From assembly GCA_022495995.1 (NCBI GenBank), contig JAFEMH010002599.1, forward strand, positions 1 to 64,000: a DNA stretch of 64,000 nt, written 5' to 3'. The notes under the pieces were generated by a model. That model worked only from the letters and a program-made list of their open reading frames with translations. It had not been told where the DNA came from and did no database searches. The stretch's first letter is position 1, and each line of letters opens with the position of its first letter. A program made the position numbers and the translations under genes. This document shows positions 23,484 through 35,528 of the stretch, one piece after another. The DNA comes from Adenophora triphylla var. japonica (Eukaryota > Streptophyta > Magnoliopsida > Asterales > Campanulaceae).

Positions 23484-26400
23484 GTTGGTATCAGAGCTCG
23501 GTTAGAATTCTCGGGTAGAGTCTAGCTGAGTGAGAGTGTGCGATAACTTACGTCGAGAGTTTAATGCAGGAATTTGTTCAAGGACAGAAAATGATATTAA
23601 CCAACCAAGGAATCAAGGAAAGGTGAGTTACTGAAAAGATAGATTTCCCCACCATCATTTGAGGTATTTTACCTGTCTCAGGAGTTAGGGTTCATACTTT
23701 TATAAATCCCTATTCATTCGTTCTCATGTGGCATTACATTTCATCTTTTATTTGCATAATTGGCCTAAAAGTTGCCTTATGTGTTGGAGGTCCTATTCCT
23801 ACGAGAGAGTACCTTGAATTATTATTGTTTATCATGGTGATTGTGATTTGGGAGGAATGTCGCAAGAAGCGAGTCTCCTTATCTATGTTTGATTTGCCTC
23901 CGTGTGTGGTAGAGGCGGATGAGTCATTATTTGCTATTTTATCATATATGCATAAATGTCGAAAGTATGGCCTAAGGAATGTGAAGGTTATTTGGGTTGT
24001 GTGTTATCTTTGATTTAAAGGAACCTTGAGTTATCTCATGTTCGGTAGTAAATGAATTTGTGAACTCTTAGTTGAGGTTAGGTATATGGCCTAATTAAGA
24101 GTGGTTTATGGTGGTATAATGGCATGATTAGTTATTCATTGGTGTCTCGTGGAAGAGACTAGATATATGAGACTAGTATGGGAAGTGATAGTCTAAGTGG
24201 GATTAGATGAGTTATAAAATATCGCGAGTACGAGATCTTATGGAATTAATATATCTTTGCCTTGTGTACTATTAGTTGACTAAGTGGTGTTTTCTGTGTG
24301 AGTTTCAAAATAGGTTTTCATCAGGTATCATACCAGGATGTTGAGATTTTGAGTTGCTATAAGGTACTATATTTAGAAAAGATGATACTTGGTGGTTAAT
24401 CAAAGGGTTATAGAGATCTTAAATAGGTAACTGTGAGGAATAAGTATTCGTTAGCACTTGTTGACGATTTGTATGAATGATTTTAGAAACTAGTAGGATA
24501 CTCAATGGTTATTAGTTGAATTTTAGGAGTGTTACAATTTCAGTGAAAAATTACTTTAAGGATATACTTAAGACAACATTTATATCTAGTATGACCGTTT
24601 TGATTTATGGATTGTGTACTAGCTATGGAGAGGTAAATAGGGTAAATGTGAAGGAGTATAATAGATGTAGTTATTGGTGACTTATAAGGTCAACTTCAGA
24701 AATTGGTAAGATAGGTATATGGTTCGTTTTGAGAATTGATTATCATTAGTTGAGAAAATGAGGATGAATCTTATTGGGAGACAGGATACTTTAGGATGGT
24801 TATATACTATAGTTCGACTTAGTTACGTGAATCATATGAGGGATTTGTGTGATGCTTGAAAGATATTGACGTTGTACGGATTTTGAGTTTGTTGATGGTT
24901 ATTGAGAGTTAAGTTAGATTATACTGTAATGTTTAATTGGAATTCGGGAATGATTGATCTATGTGAGTTCCAATTATATTTTCTGATTTAGAAATTATGG
25001 TATTTGATTGGGAACTAGATGTTTTACAATATGTTGTTACTAAGTACAATACCAATATCAAAGGTGGTGAATAGATGACTCAAATTAAATAAAAGTGTTG
25101 AACTTTCAACTTGAGGAATTATTGAATTGAGGATGATTTACCTAGTTATAATCTTAATGATTGTTTTAGTGTTATTTATCGGGGATAGTAATAGTATTGC
25201 GAGATTGTGTTTTCTTAGAGAAAAATTAACTAAGTCTAAATAGTATGAGTGGTGGCTACACTATAAATAGAGGTCAACCAAGAATATTTTGTTAAAATTG
25301 TTTTAAAGGTGTTTTAAAACTTTGGAATACATATTGGACCTCTGTGTAAGTATTTGTGCCCTTCGGGGATAATTTGATTTATTAAGGCCAATGAACCGTT
25401 TTCGTGTGCATTAAAATCTGTGAGTAATTTAATTATCTACTACTGGTATGGGACGGTTGTGGATACTTAAATCACTCGAGTTATTTTGTTAGCTTATCAA
25501 TCTTTTGAAATTTCTTAAATTGTGAGTGGTTTAGTTAATTAAAACTGGTATGGGCCGGTTTTAAATAAGTAAACCATTCGGGTCTCTTTGGATCTCTTTT
25601 TATATTATCATTTGAAATTCTGAAAGATGTTGTAAATTTTCGAAAGACATGTTACTTTAAAGTTATAGTTCGTACAGAAGCAAGTAAAAAGGCAATCTAG
25701 TTTCCCTATAATGATTAACTGTATTCAAGTGTTGGTCCAAGAAATGATTTGATAAATGTGGGGTTATTATTGTGTCGGTCACAATAGACTCGGTTTTGTT
25801 TTGGAGTTGGATCGGCTCCGTTGTGGACGGCCAACCATTTGATTTGAATATTGATCTGTCTCTGGACCTGAAAATAAGTGGAACATTGAATTGTGTTATA
25901 TAGTCGACCAGTGTTCCGTTTATAGAAATCATGATCGTATTAGCATGTTCATATTTATTATTTCATGGGCAGTTATTTGATGTTTATATCATGAGATATT
26001 TATTGATAAGTCCTCATATATGTTAGGAGATAGTTTGGTTGTATAAACCCCATAGTATTAAAAAGATTGGATAGTCATTCATTTGGGAAGATCCATTTGG
26101 AGTGTAGGAAGGCTATTAAATTTAACCTTGTGAAAATTTGAGGAATCATTACTTATTATTGAGAATAGGCTACGGGTATATGCGATGGATGTTAGTAGTC
26201 AATAGTACGAATGGTTACCAGTGGTAAGTGCGTATAATAGTAGTTATCATTCTAACATTGAGATAAAACCGTATGAGGCATAGTTTGGGAAGAAAATATC
26301 GATCTCTAATTTGTTGGGGTGAAATTGGAGAGGCAAGACCTAAGATAAAGTGGTGCCAAAGTTTGATAACCCATTTGAAGTTTAGGAAAGGTCGGTGATT

Positions 26401-26744
26401 TGGCTTATAGACTGACTTGGAGCAAATTGTAGAGTATTTGAAGTTTTAATGTGATATTGTAATGTATTTGGTGACATAAGTTGTAATACTTTTAATTATT
26501 TACATTTTCATTGAGATCGTGAAATTTCGTGTTAGTGATATTTGTATAGTATGCTTGGATCATTAAGTGGTAATATCATATTATTAATGGAATTAGAAAA
26601 AAAAAAAAAATTGGGGGAAGAATCACCACATTGAAGAGACTATTTGGGAATTCAAGTCTGAGGTATACATGTAACCGAGGCGGGTTGATCTGTTAGGTAA
26701 GTGACAGTCAAATTCGGGACGAATTTTCTTTAAGGGGGAGTGAG
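23484..26744 (+). other. Internal region of the LARD-like element with PBS and PPT
   Basis: The primer-binding site TGGTATCAGAGC (23486-23497) is complementary to the 3' end of initiator tRNA-Met, two bases after the LTR. The polypurine tract AAGGGGGAGTGAG (26732-26744) abuts the 3' LTR. The 3.2 kb between is AT-rich, carries stops in all frames, and shows no gag or pol motif. Confidence 0.85.
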
Positions 26745-29501
26745 TGTAACGACCCTAAACCTAGGCACAATTTTAGTATAATATTATATGCTTCTAATCT
26801 TAATATTAACTTATGTGTCTATTCTATGTCTTTACATTCTTATGTCAATATTAAATGATTGGAAAATAATTTAGAACCCTTAGAATTTCTAAAGAAATAA
26901 AATAAAGCATTGAGAAATTATAATAATAGGAAATGAATAAAATGTGGAAGGAGGATCATATTATGTGGAATGAATATTTGAGTAGGAGGATTTTAATTTA
27001 AATATTTTGGGAATATTAAAGAAAAAGGGTTACACTTGGTGAAAGCCTTGGGGAGGATAGATTAGAGTGGGGGGACCTCCTTCCCTAAATCACTCACCTT
27101 TTTCCTCATTTGTCAAACAAAACCCATACCTCCCCATACTCCCCTCCATGTCCGGCCCCCCCCTCTCTCTCTTGACCATTTATACTCCTTCTTCTTCTTC
27201 CTCTTCACTTTCTCCCTCATACTTTCCATGGAACCCATTAGTGGAGCTTCATCTTCTCAAGCTCCTACCAAGCTCAAATCTTCACCATTTTTCAATCCGG
27301 GAGCACTTTTGGAATCGGGAGACCAAGAGGAGTTCATCAAGCTAAAGAAATCCTTGATCCATCTCCGATTTTTAAAGTGAGTTATTATGACTTTCCCTTC
27401 TTTAAATGTTCATGAACTATGTTGTTGTTGTTGTTGTTGTTGTTATAATGGTTTTTGATGATTGGAAACCTTCTTGGAGTTTGGGAAAATTGGTTAATGC
27501 TAGAGAATGATGTTTTGGTTCATAGAAGTTGATCAAGAGTATAAGAAAATGTGTTTAGTTGGATTAAGAGAGTTAAACTTGAAATATGTTAATGAAATGG
27601 GTTGGAATTCTTGTGGTGAGTAATCTAGATCTATGTTATTTTGGGTTGGATGATTTAAGTTGAGGTATGTAAGGTTAGAAATCCTTGTGGTGTTCATGAG
27701 ATTAAGAAAAATAAAAAGGGAAATAAACTATGTAAAAATAGGTTGGAAATTCGAATATGCTGAAAAGGGGCCATTGGCGGTCGCCCATGGGGTAGAGCGA
27801 GCGGCCGAGCGGCGGAACCTTGGCTTCCCTTGCAACTCCTTTGGGCGGTCGCCCAGTGACATGGGCGGTCGCCCATGTCACCATCCTTCCCAGTTTCTTC
27901 TCTTTTCTTTGATTTTTACTAAAAACCTCGGGGAATGATTCCTAACCATTATAAATTAATAGAACCTAACCCAACTCGGATACAAATCAATCCTTCTTAA
28001 CCCAAGTTAAAATGGAATACCTTGGCTAGGCCATGACGTCTTTATTGGTCAAAGTGGGATTGTGGAAGTAGTTAAATGATGGTTCGGAGAATAGTTCCAA
28101 CTTGGGAAATAAATCTTGAACTTTTATTAAGGTTATTCGGGGTTGTATGATGACTATGTAGGATTGGTTTACGATATATAGTGGCCTTACTTACTCCATA
28201 TCTTTGGTGAGTAGTTCGAATTGGTGTAGAAGCTATAGGTTTCACTATTAAGCTAATTGGTAATGGGTAGGTACCACCTTGTGGCATTGTGTCCAAGTTA
28301 TGGAAATATTGATATTATGGTTATCTTAATATCCTAAAGTATGGACTATTTGGCAAGTTGTTATGTGGCATCCCATTGTGTGGATTATGTGTTATATGGT
28401 GGTGTGATATCCCAATTGTGGATTATGTGGCATGTTGATTATATTGTTATCCCAATATGTGGATATGTTTATTATGTGGTTGTATGGTTATCCCATTTGT
28501 GGATTTATTTGTTATCATTCATATTTATTGATGATACTATGCATAGTGTATTAAATGGTTGTTGCACTATGGTATTGATTTGCATGAGTATACATTACCA
28601 TGTTGTTATATGATTATCCCATTTTGTGGATTATAATTCAAGTGAATATTATGTGCTTGAATGCGTTCGGGTGGTATGATGGAAGTCAATCAATTATTGA
28701 TTTGTTCAATAAGTGATTGAAGGTTCATCATACCGGTGACCCTCCCTCCCTCTGTGGCCACAGAGTGGGGCTGTGCTAACGACTGTATCGACCCAAAAGG
28801 CTTTACGAGCACTGTTGCGATTGGTGTACCGGGGGGAATATATTATTGTTGGATACTCTAATATAGGTATCCTTTCTTATATGGATGGTCTGGGGTATGA
28901 GTCCTATAAGAGGTGAATGTGCTGGAGGCAATTCACCAAAGAGTGGAGTTTTACTCCCACGTTGTACGACTTATTGTTCAGACGGGAAAAGGTAAAATGA
29001 GGTAACGTAAGGTGTTTACCGCTTTCATAATGTGTTAAGTGTTGCCATGCTATGTGTTGCATCTTGTTTGGCATCTTGCTGCATCCATAATAGCTCATTG
29101 AGATTTATTCTCACCCCTCTCCCTTCTACCGTTTTAGATCCCGAGACAGTGGACCGGCCAAGTAAGGGCGGAAAGGAGTTGGATGTGGTATTTTGGGTTT
29201 GTCGGGGTACGTATAGGTTGGCGTAGAAATTGTGTATTGATATAATTCTTTTAAAGGGTTTGTATTTATAAACTTTAATCTTATTTTATATTCAACATCT
29301 TTTTGTAAATCATTTATTACTTTTGGAGTTGGTCAAATCTTCCCCCAGTGTAGAAAGGAGTAGAGTTATTTTTGAAATGGGTATGTAAATGGTGTAGCGT
29401 TTGAAAGTTAAATCAAAGTTTTTAAAAGTTTAGGATATTTGGGTTAGTTTGAGGACGCTCCAACTCGGGACACGTGTAGGTTCCAGGTCGGGGTCCTCAC
29501 A
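26745..29501 (+). repeat. 3' LTR of the nested LARD-like element
   Basis: 2,757 bp, matching 20733-23483 with scattered substitutions and small indels, several of them in the GC-rich hairpin cluster and in homopolymers. The high similarity suggests a recent insertion. Confidence 0.9.
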
Positions 29502-30483
29502 CTATATCATCAAAATCCCCCAAAGGAACCTGCTCCAGGCCAAACTGTCTCAGAACTAAAGCCGGAATATAGAAGCTGGACTGAGAAAGCCCCGGAAGCA
29601 TGACCACATGAGACCCATCCTGAAGCACTCTGCGGGTCTCCACCCGCCAACAAGACACTGACCATCTGATATCTTCTGTCTGGAGACCAGCCATCCAACG
29701 CTCCCATGAGCCCTGATCATCAAAATCTACAGCAACCCCTCTCCTGGCGAATGTCCAAGGCTTGATCATATCAGGAGTTTCCCGAAGAATCCCCAAGCGC
29801 TCCATCAGCCACAGAGTCAAGAGGAACGGGCTGCCCCCGTGCATATACCGTCTCCCGGTAGCCAGCCTATCGAAAGCATGAAAAGTCTCTCCCAAAATCA
29901 AAGGAACGACATCTCTACCCAGGCGACAGTGAACGACAACATCCAGCAAAGACCGATGGCAAATCCCAAAGGAATAGACCATGAACAGGGTGCCAAACAT
30001 ACAAAGTGCAAAGGCATCCCAATAGGCATCATCCACCAAGCCTAGGCCCCTAAACCTATCGGGAAGGCCGGAAATATCAAAATGATCGGGACCACGGATC
30101 ATACCTTGCGCTTCCTCCGGGGAAAGATGAAGGAGGACGCACAATCTGTCAACGAAAGAAGCCCCTCCGGGCAAAGGAACCGCTATCTCTTCCACCTCCG
30201 GACCTCCAAGCAAGGCCCGAAATTCTTCGACAGTCGGAACAATCTCGTTGAAGGAAAGGCAAAAGACATGCCTTCTAGTATCCCAAAATGAGGAAGAAGC
30301 CCTCAAAAGACCGTAATCCGGAATCAATTTCTTGAGAGACCATAAGCACTTCACCTTGTACCTTTCTTCAAAGAAGGACCTCCTCTCATGCATAATCTCC
30401 CGGGACCAATCCTTGAACTTGTTGAAGAATGACATTTGGGATTCTTGGGACAATTTTGATGGACCTTTTCTAAGGTTTTCCAT
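29502..30483 (-). pseudogene. Antisense gene A of the Tat element (DUF7745/PMD-like), N-terminal part
   Basis: Minus-strand frame of about 325 residues from MENLRKGPSKLSQ (30483) to GDFDD, then cut by the nested LTR element and resumed at 20732. Features include a FWDTRRHVFCL..NEIVPTVEEF motif and a mixed hydrophobic/acidic helical body. This FWD...F...E..PT.EEF pattern is shared by retroelement-linked plant proteins annotated as DUF7745 or plant mobile domain-like; the exact family needs a profile search. The frame is open over its length, unlike gag-pol of the same element, but is disrupted by the insertion. It lies downstream of pol in antisense, as described for extra ORFs of Tat elements. 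Role unknown. Confidence 0.65.
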
Positions 30484-31560
30484 GGTTTTTCTCTCTTTCT
30501 CCCCGAAAATGGCTGTTTGGACTGGAGGTTGAAGAGGATATTTGAATTTGAAATAAAGTGAGACCAGATCTGAAGCAAAATTAAAGGACAATGTCGAGAT
30601 GCGGTCCCCATCCGCACGGACATGATTGTCATTTATCGAAAAATCTGCAATGACCCAAGCCGCTACACCAAAAGAGGAATATTTCGCCCGGTTGCTCGAA
30701 GCACATTGCAAAAAAAAAAAAAAAAAAAAAAAAAAAGCCTCCCCAAACCACCCATATACCAAACACTAACACCCTTGCCAAAAAAAAAAAAACCAAGGCT
30801 CATGCAACACTGCATTCATACTGCATTGCATTCATAAAATAAAATCCTAAATTATTACATTCCAAAAAAAAAGAAAAAGAAAGAGTGTGCATAAAAGAAA
30901 AAACAAACAAACATCAATAAAATCCTAAATTATTACAAAAAAGAGAAAAAAAGAGAAAAAAAATGTGCATAAGCTGTACAAATCTCAATCCCAGTCATAA
31001 ATCTCAAAATCTCAGAAAATCAAAAAATTTCGGGGGTAATCAATCGAATCCCTAGCGCCCGACGTCTGTCCCCGGTCCCTCTTGCGACTCGGGCCCGCCT
31101 CCTCGGGAGCCACAAAAATCTCGGGCTCGGAATCGTCCTCGTCTCCGAGAGAAGAGGCTCGTCAGACCAACCGACACGCTCTGATAGGGCAAGCCGAGAT
31201 CTGCGAAAAATCGTATCCGAAGGTGAAGGCGTCGGACTCTGGGCGTACGAAGACGACCCGCACCATGCCGCCGGACGTGTCCTGCCCGTGTGGATCCCAG
31301 AGAATGACGTGATCCGAAGGCGCACCGCGCGGGATCAATGAGAGGAGACAGAGGAGTCTCTCGAAGAAGTCTACTGAACGAATAGGGGAAGCCTCCCGCC
31401 CGACGGCGCCGGCCGTGGTCGCCTCGCTCTAGCTCGAGGAGCCCCGCAAGCGACCATCCTCCTGATGAATCTCTTAGCTCCGATCACTTGCTTCGTCGGC
31501 TTCTCGACGACCACCTCCGAAAAACCGCACAAAAGCAAAAGCGTCGAAAAAAAGCTTTTT
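30484..31560. other. Spacer between antisense genes A and B
   Basis: Poly(A) tracts (30711-30737, 30780-30791) followed by A-rich DNA and a GC-richer stretch (31020-31500) that may contain terminal exons of antisense gene B. No exon could be supported. Confidence 0.35.
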
Positions 31561-31689
31561 TAAGCGAGAAATGATGACAAGAAAGAAAAGAAAAGCAAAA
31601 AAAAAAAGAAGGGAAAAAGGTGAAGCCATACCTTCATACCCGGACGAGGCCGGAAAGCTCGTGGAAGCCGCTCAGCCGAGGGATCTGCA

Positions 31690-34033
31690 CCCTCAATCGG
31701 ACCCCATCCTGGATATATGAAAAATCCGTCCGAGGGTACCGCGGATCCCAAGCCCCTCTCTATCCAGAACATGGGGCATCCTCAGCCTCCTCAAAACAAA
31801 TACGGGGTACGGCTCAGTCGCCACAAATGCCGAGAAGTGCTGGCCGGCTCGGTAGTCATCCCAGGTCACAGATCTGTCACTCGGGTGCATCATATCGGCG
31901 GGAGGCTCCACCGGTGTCCTCAAAGGCGAGTTCACGCCATGCTGGCGCGTCACCCTCTCTCCCGAGATAATAGGCATCGCAGGTCGGACCTCTCGTAATC
32001 CTCCGCCGCACGCCCAAATCTCAGCGCCCTTCAGCTGCGCCACCTCGAAGCGATCCCAGGGATAGAATATCATCCTCTCATCCGTCTCAGCCTCCGTCAA
32101 AGGAAGACAATCCGCGTATCTGAGAGTCGTACGCCCCCTGGAGCTTATCTTCTCTCGGGCATGCTTAGACCAGGAGCGCATGGCCGGATACGCCCCGACG
32201 TACTCCGCCGGCTGTCGCCACATCGTGACGTGGAAAAACTCCAACGCCCATACCTGCGAAAGGTAAAAATCGAATCAATCCAGTGCAAAGAAAAAGTGTG
32301 TGCTCAAAAAAAAGAGAAAGGGGGGGGGAAAGCAAAAAGAGAGCTTATACCTCCAGGGCAAACTCAAAGCAGTACAAGGAGCTCACAGCCTTCCGGCTGT
32401 ACCTATCGAGAGCAAAGTAAAGCTCTGCCAGCCCGGCCTCTCCCCACGAGACATCTCCGGCCATCTCCATGTCCTCCAAGGACCTCAGCAAGGCAAAGAC
32501 TCGCCGTCCCTCGCATGCCCAAAGAGGGTGCTCGAAAAAGCAAACCACAAGAAGGCCCTGGCAATCTGATCGGCGCCTATCCTCTCCTCCCCAGCCTCGT
32601 AACTCACAATGGTCTCCACAATCTTCCCGTAGACCACCGCATACTCCATCCCCATCCCCTTTTTGGGAATAGGGGAAAATCCCCCGAAGAGCACTCGCAG
32701 ATCGGCATCGCTCAGCCGATCCCGCCACTCAATGCCGCGTCCATTGAAGGACAAACCCGTGATCGCAGCATAGTCGGAAGGCGTAACCGTAGCCTCGCCC
32801 CAAGAAGTGAAACGTGTGGGTCGCATCCCACCAAAGGTCCGCGCCAAAGCAAACATCAAGCCCTTGCTCTTAGGGAACTTGACCAATCCCCTCAAGCACT
32901 CAACAAACTCCCAAAGCCCGGTCTCAACAACAATCTGTCTCGGACTCGGCAAAGCTCCTCGGCCCGCATTCGGAAGCCGGTCCCACAAGTCAACCACAGA
33001 CTCCACCGATCCTCGAGTCTTCATCTTGTTCAGCTGCTCCGTAACGTAGTTGTTTCCACCCTGCAATAAAAAAAAAAAAAAAATGTCAAAAAAAAAAATT
33101 TGCATTTGCACAAAAAAAAAAAACAAAGCATACATATGCATCATGAAATTTCAAAGAAAATTCGACAGCATGCAATGAGCATAGCCCCATTTTTCTCGCA
33201 CAAAAAGACAGTTTTCAGCAAATTCCAATGCATTCATCAAAAAAAAAAAAAAGATGCATTCCTACGGAATTAAAAACTCCGTCCCATTTTCAAAAAAAAA
33301 AAAAGTTCCTATGCATGCACGCATATCATTCATCATCTCAAAAAAAAAAATCCTACATCTTACGGAAGTAAAAACTCCGTCCCATTTTCATAAAATAACA
33401 TGCATACATAACATGCATTCAATCAACGGGAGGAAAAATCCGTCCCACTTTTCAAAAAAAAAGATCAATCAAAAATCATACATTCATATCATCATCTCAT
33501 GTTGGCAAAATGCCAATTCTTTTCCAAGCAAAATGCACATTTTGGAACACCAACAAATTCATTGCAACATGCATATCATCAAAAATCAATATTCAAATTT
33601 CAAAAAAAAAAAAAAAATCACAATTTTCATCCATAATTTTTGGATACCAAAAAAAAAATGGCAAAAATGCCAATTCTTTTTCCAAGCAAAATGCACATTT
33701 TGGGTTACTCATATACTCATAACATGCAAAGCATCAAAATCAAGATTCAAAGCCAAGAACATCAATCATTCTAATTTTCAAAAAAAAAAAAAAATTTCAA
33801 AAATCACCCAAAATTCAATCTCAAGCAAGAAATCAACAAAGGGAATGAAAAGATTCGAAGTATACCGTTCGGAGACTCGGATCAGAAGCCCAATGTTGCC
33901 AAGCATCGGGGTATGGCTCCTCCGCAATCGATTGCGAAAGTGTGTAATGCCTCCTCATTCGGACGAGCTCCAATCGTCTCTCCGCTACCGGGCCACGCCC
34001 TTGGCCTTGAAAAACACCTTCCCCGTGTTCCAT
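31690..34033 (-). pseudogene. Antisense gene B: plant mobile domain protein with introns
   Basis: Minus-strand gene inside the Tat element. Exon 1 34033-33866 starts MEHGEG. Exon 2 is 33060-32351 and exon 3 starts at 32253. The junctions are GT-AG and keep the frame (CGAACG|GTATA ... TTGCAG|GGTGG; CTGGAG|GTATAA ... TTCGCAG|GTATGG). The protein has SWGEAGLAELYFALDRYSRK followed by FALEVWALEFFHV. That corresponds to the conserved helical core of the aminotransferase-like plant mobile domain (PF10536, as in MAIN/MAIL1), plus ERMIFYPWDRFE further on. A frameshift near 32500 breaks exon 2 and later exons are unclear, so it is called a pseudogene. Intron 1 (33061-33865) is full of A-runs. Host PMD proteins act in silencing and development; the function of TE-borne copies is not established. 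Confidence 0.7.
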
Positions 34034-34304
34034 TGCTCGAAAATCGAAGAAAATCGGAAAATTTCGAAGCTTTTTTGCCCAACAATGGCGGTTTTTTGAG
34101 TTTTCTCTCTCCCTCTCTCGTAATTCTGTAAAAACTGAATGGGGAAGAGGAAGGGGGCGGCCCCTCATTTAAAAACCCTGGAATACGCTCCTATCCGCGC
34201 AGATAGGATTGTCAGGGTCAAAATGACCCTTTTGCCCTTTAAAAATCTGGAACTCTGGGTTCGGTCCCCAACTTGACAAAGTCAACCCCTTTCGAAGCGC
34301 CCCT

Positions 34305-34810
34305 CCGGCAATCCCGTATCTTTCATCAAAATTCCCGTAAGACCGATCTCTAGAAAGATAAAGACCAGGATCTCCCGAGAAAGATAACGAATCCCGTATC
34401 TTTCATCAAAATTACCCCCGGCAGTCAAACGTAAGACCGATTTCCCCGAGAAAGATAACGAGATCCCGTATCTTTCATCAAAATTACCCCCGGCAGTCAA
34501 ACGTAAGACCGATCTCCCCGAGAAAGATAACGGAATCCCGTATCTTTCATCAATTTCCTCAACGGCAGTCAAACGTAAGACCAAACTCTTCGAGAAAGAT
34601 AACGAGATCTCGTATCTTTCATCAAAATCATCCTCTGGCAGTCAAACGTAAGACCGAACTCTCCGAGAAAGATAACGGAATCCCGTATCTTTCATCAAAA
34701 TTACCCCTAGCCAAACGTAAGACCGATCTCCCGAGAAAGATAACGAAATCCCGTATCTTTCATCAAAATTACCCGGCAAGTCAAACGTAAGACCGATTTC
34801 CCAGAGACGA
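34305..34810. repeat. Tandem repeat, ~60-75 bp unit, about seven copies
   Basis: The unit contains CCCGTATCTTTCATCAAAAT, CAGTCAAACGTAAGACCGA and CTCCCGAGAAAGATAACG. Copies vary in length and sequence. It lies in the Tat internal region between gene B and the 3' LTR. Confidence 0.85.
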
Positions 34811-35037
34811 ATATGTCTCGATTTTCCTCAAAGAAAGGCTAACAAAATCCCCAAAGAAAGTTAACGGAATCCCAAAAGCCAACGAAATTTCGAGAAAAAC
34901 TCGAACTACGAAAGGGCTTGATTCCCACTAGGGATACGTAGGTAGCTTTGTCATTAGGTCCGGCCCTCGACCAAAATCGGCAAGCGGTCACCCTCTCCTT
35001 CGGCAGCAGACAAAGTCCACCGAAAGGCTATCTCAAA

Positions 35038-35160
35038 TCAAGGTTCGAGGCACCTAAAACGCCATCTCCAAGGTTCGAGGCACCTAAAATGCCATCTCCA
35101 AGGTTCGAGGCACCTAAAACGCCACCTCCAAGGTTTGAGGCACCTAAAACGCTGTCACTA
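35038..35160. repeat. Tandem repeat, ~30 bp unit, four copies
   Basis: The unit AAGGTTCGAGGCACCTAAAA plus CGCCATCTCC is repeated, and an isolated copy lies near 35331. Flanked by copies of GGGATACGTAGGTAGC at about 34933 and 35402. Confidence 0.8.
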
Positions 35161-35509
35161 GGAAAGCGATAAATCGCAATCATCCCCAGCAGAGCGGATA
35201 GCCATCAGACCGAAAATGGTCATTCCTATCCCCAACAGAGCGGATAGCCATCAGGCCAAAAATGGTCATCTCTTATCCCCAAGCGAGTTTCTCTCCGAAG
35301 CAACCAACCGCTGAGAACTCGCTCATCGGAGTTCGAGGCACCTAAAACGCCGTCATCTCGAGTGGTCAAAGACCGAACTACGATCGGCTTGATTCCCATT
35401 CGGGATACGTAGGTAGCCTATTGAATAGGATTCGGCCCACCCGATCACTCGATCATCCCGCCAAATATGGAGCCTTACTCTTATCGACGACCCCGCTTCC
35501 TTCGAAAGC

Positions 35510-35528
35510 GCCGTCGCCGAGGGGCTAC
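35510..35528 (+). other. Polypurine tract of the large Tat element
   Basis: CCGAGGGGCTAC directly precedes the LTR start TGTAAG at 35529. Short but in the expected position. Confidence 0.5.

Larger units (their letters stand above)
20733..29501 (+). mobile_element. Complete non-coding LTR retrotransposon (LARD-like) nested in the Tat element
   Basis: Two near-identical ~2.75-kb LTRs (TGTAACGACCC...GGGTCCTCACA) flank a 3.26-kb internal region. The target-site duplication CTATA is perfect (20728-20732 and 29502-29506). Primer-binding site and polypurine tract are present, but the internal region encodes nothing recognisable. This is the pattern of a large retrotransposon derivative that depends on proteins made elsewhere. 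The LTR start and the tRNA-iMet primer site resemble chromoviruses of the Tekay/Del type; that affiliation is an inference. Confidence 0.9.

Noticed and set aside
33254..34099. Long Lys-rich plus-strand reading frame
   Set aside because: It consists of poly(A)-rich intron sequence read as lysine and overlaps exon 1 and intron 1 of the minus-strand PMD gene.
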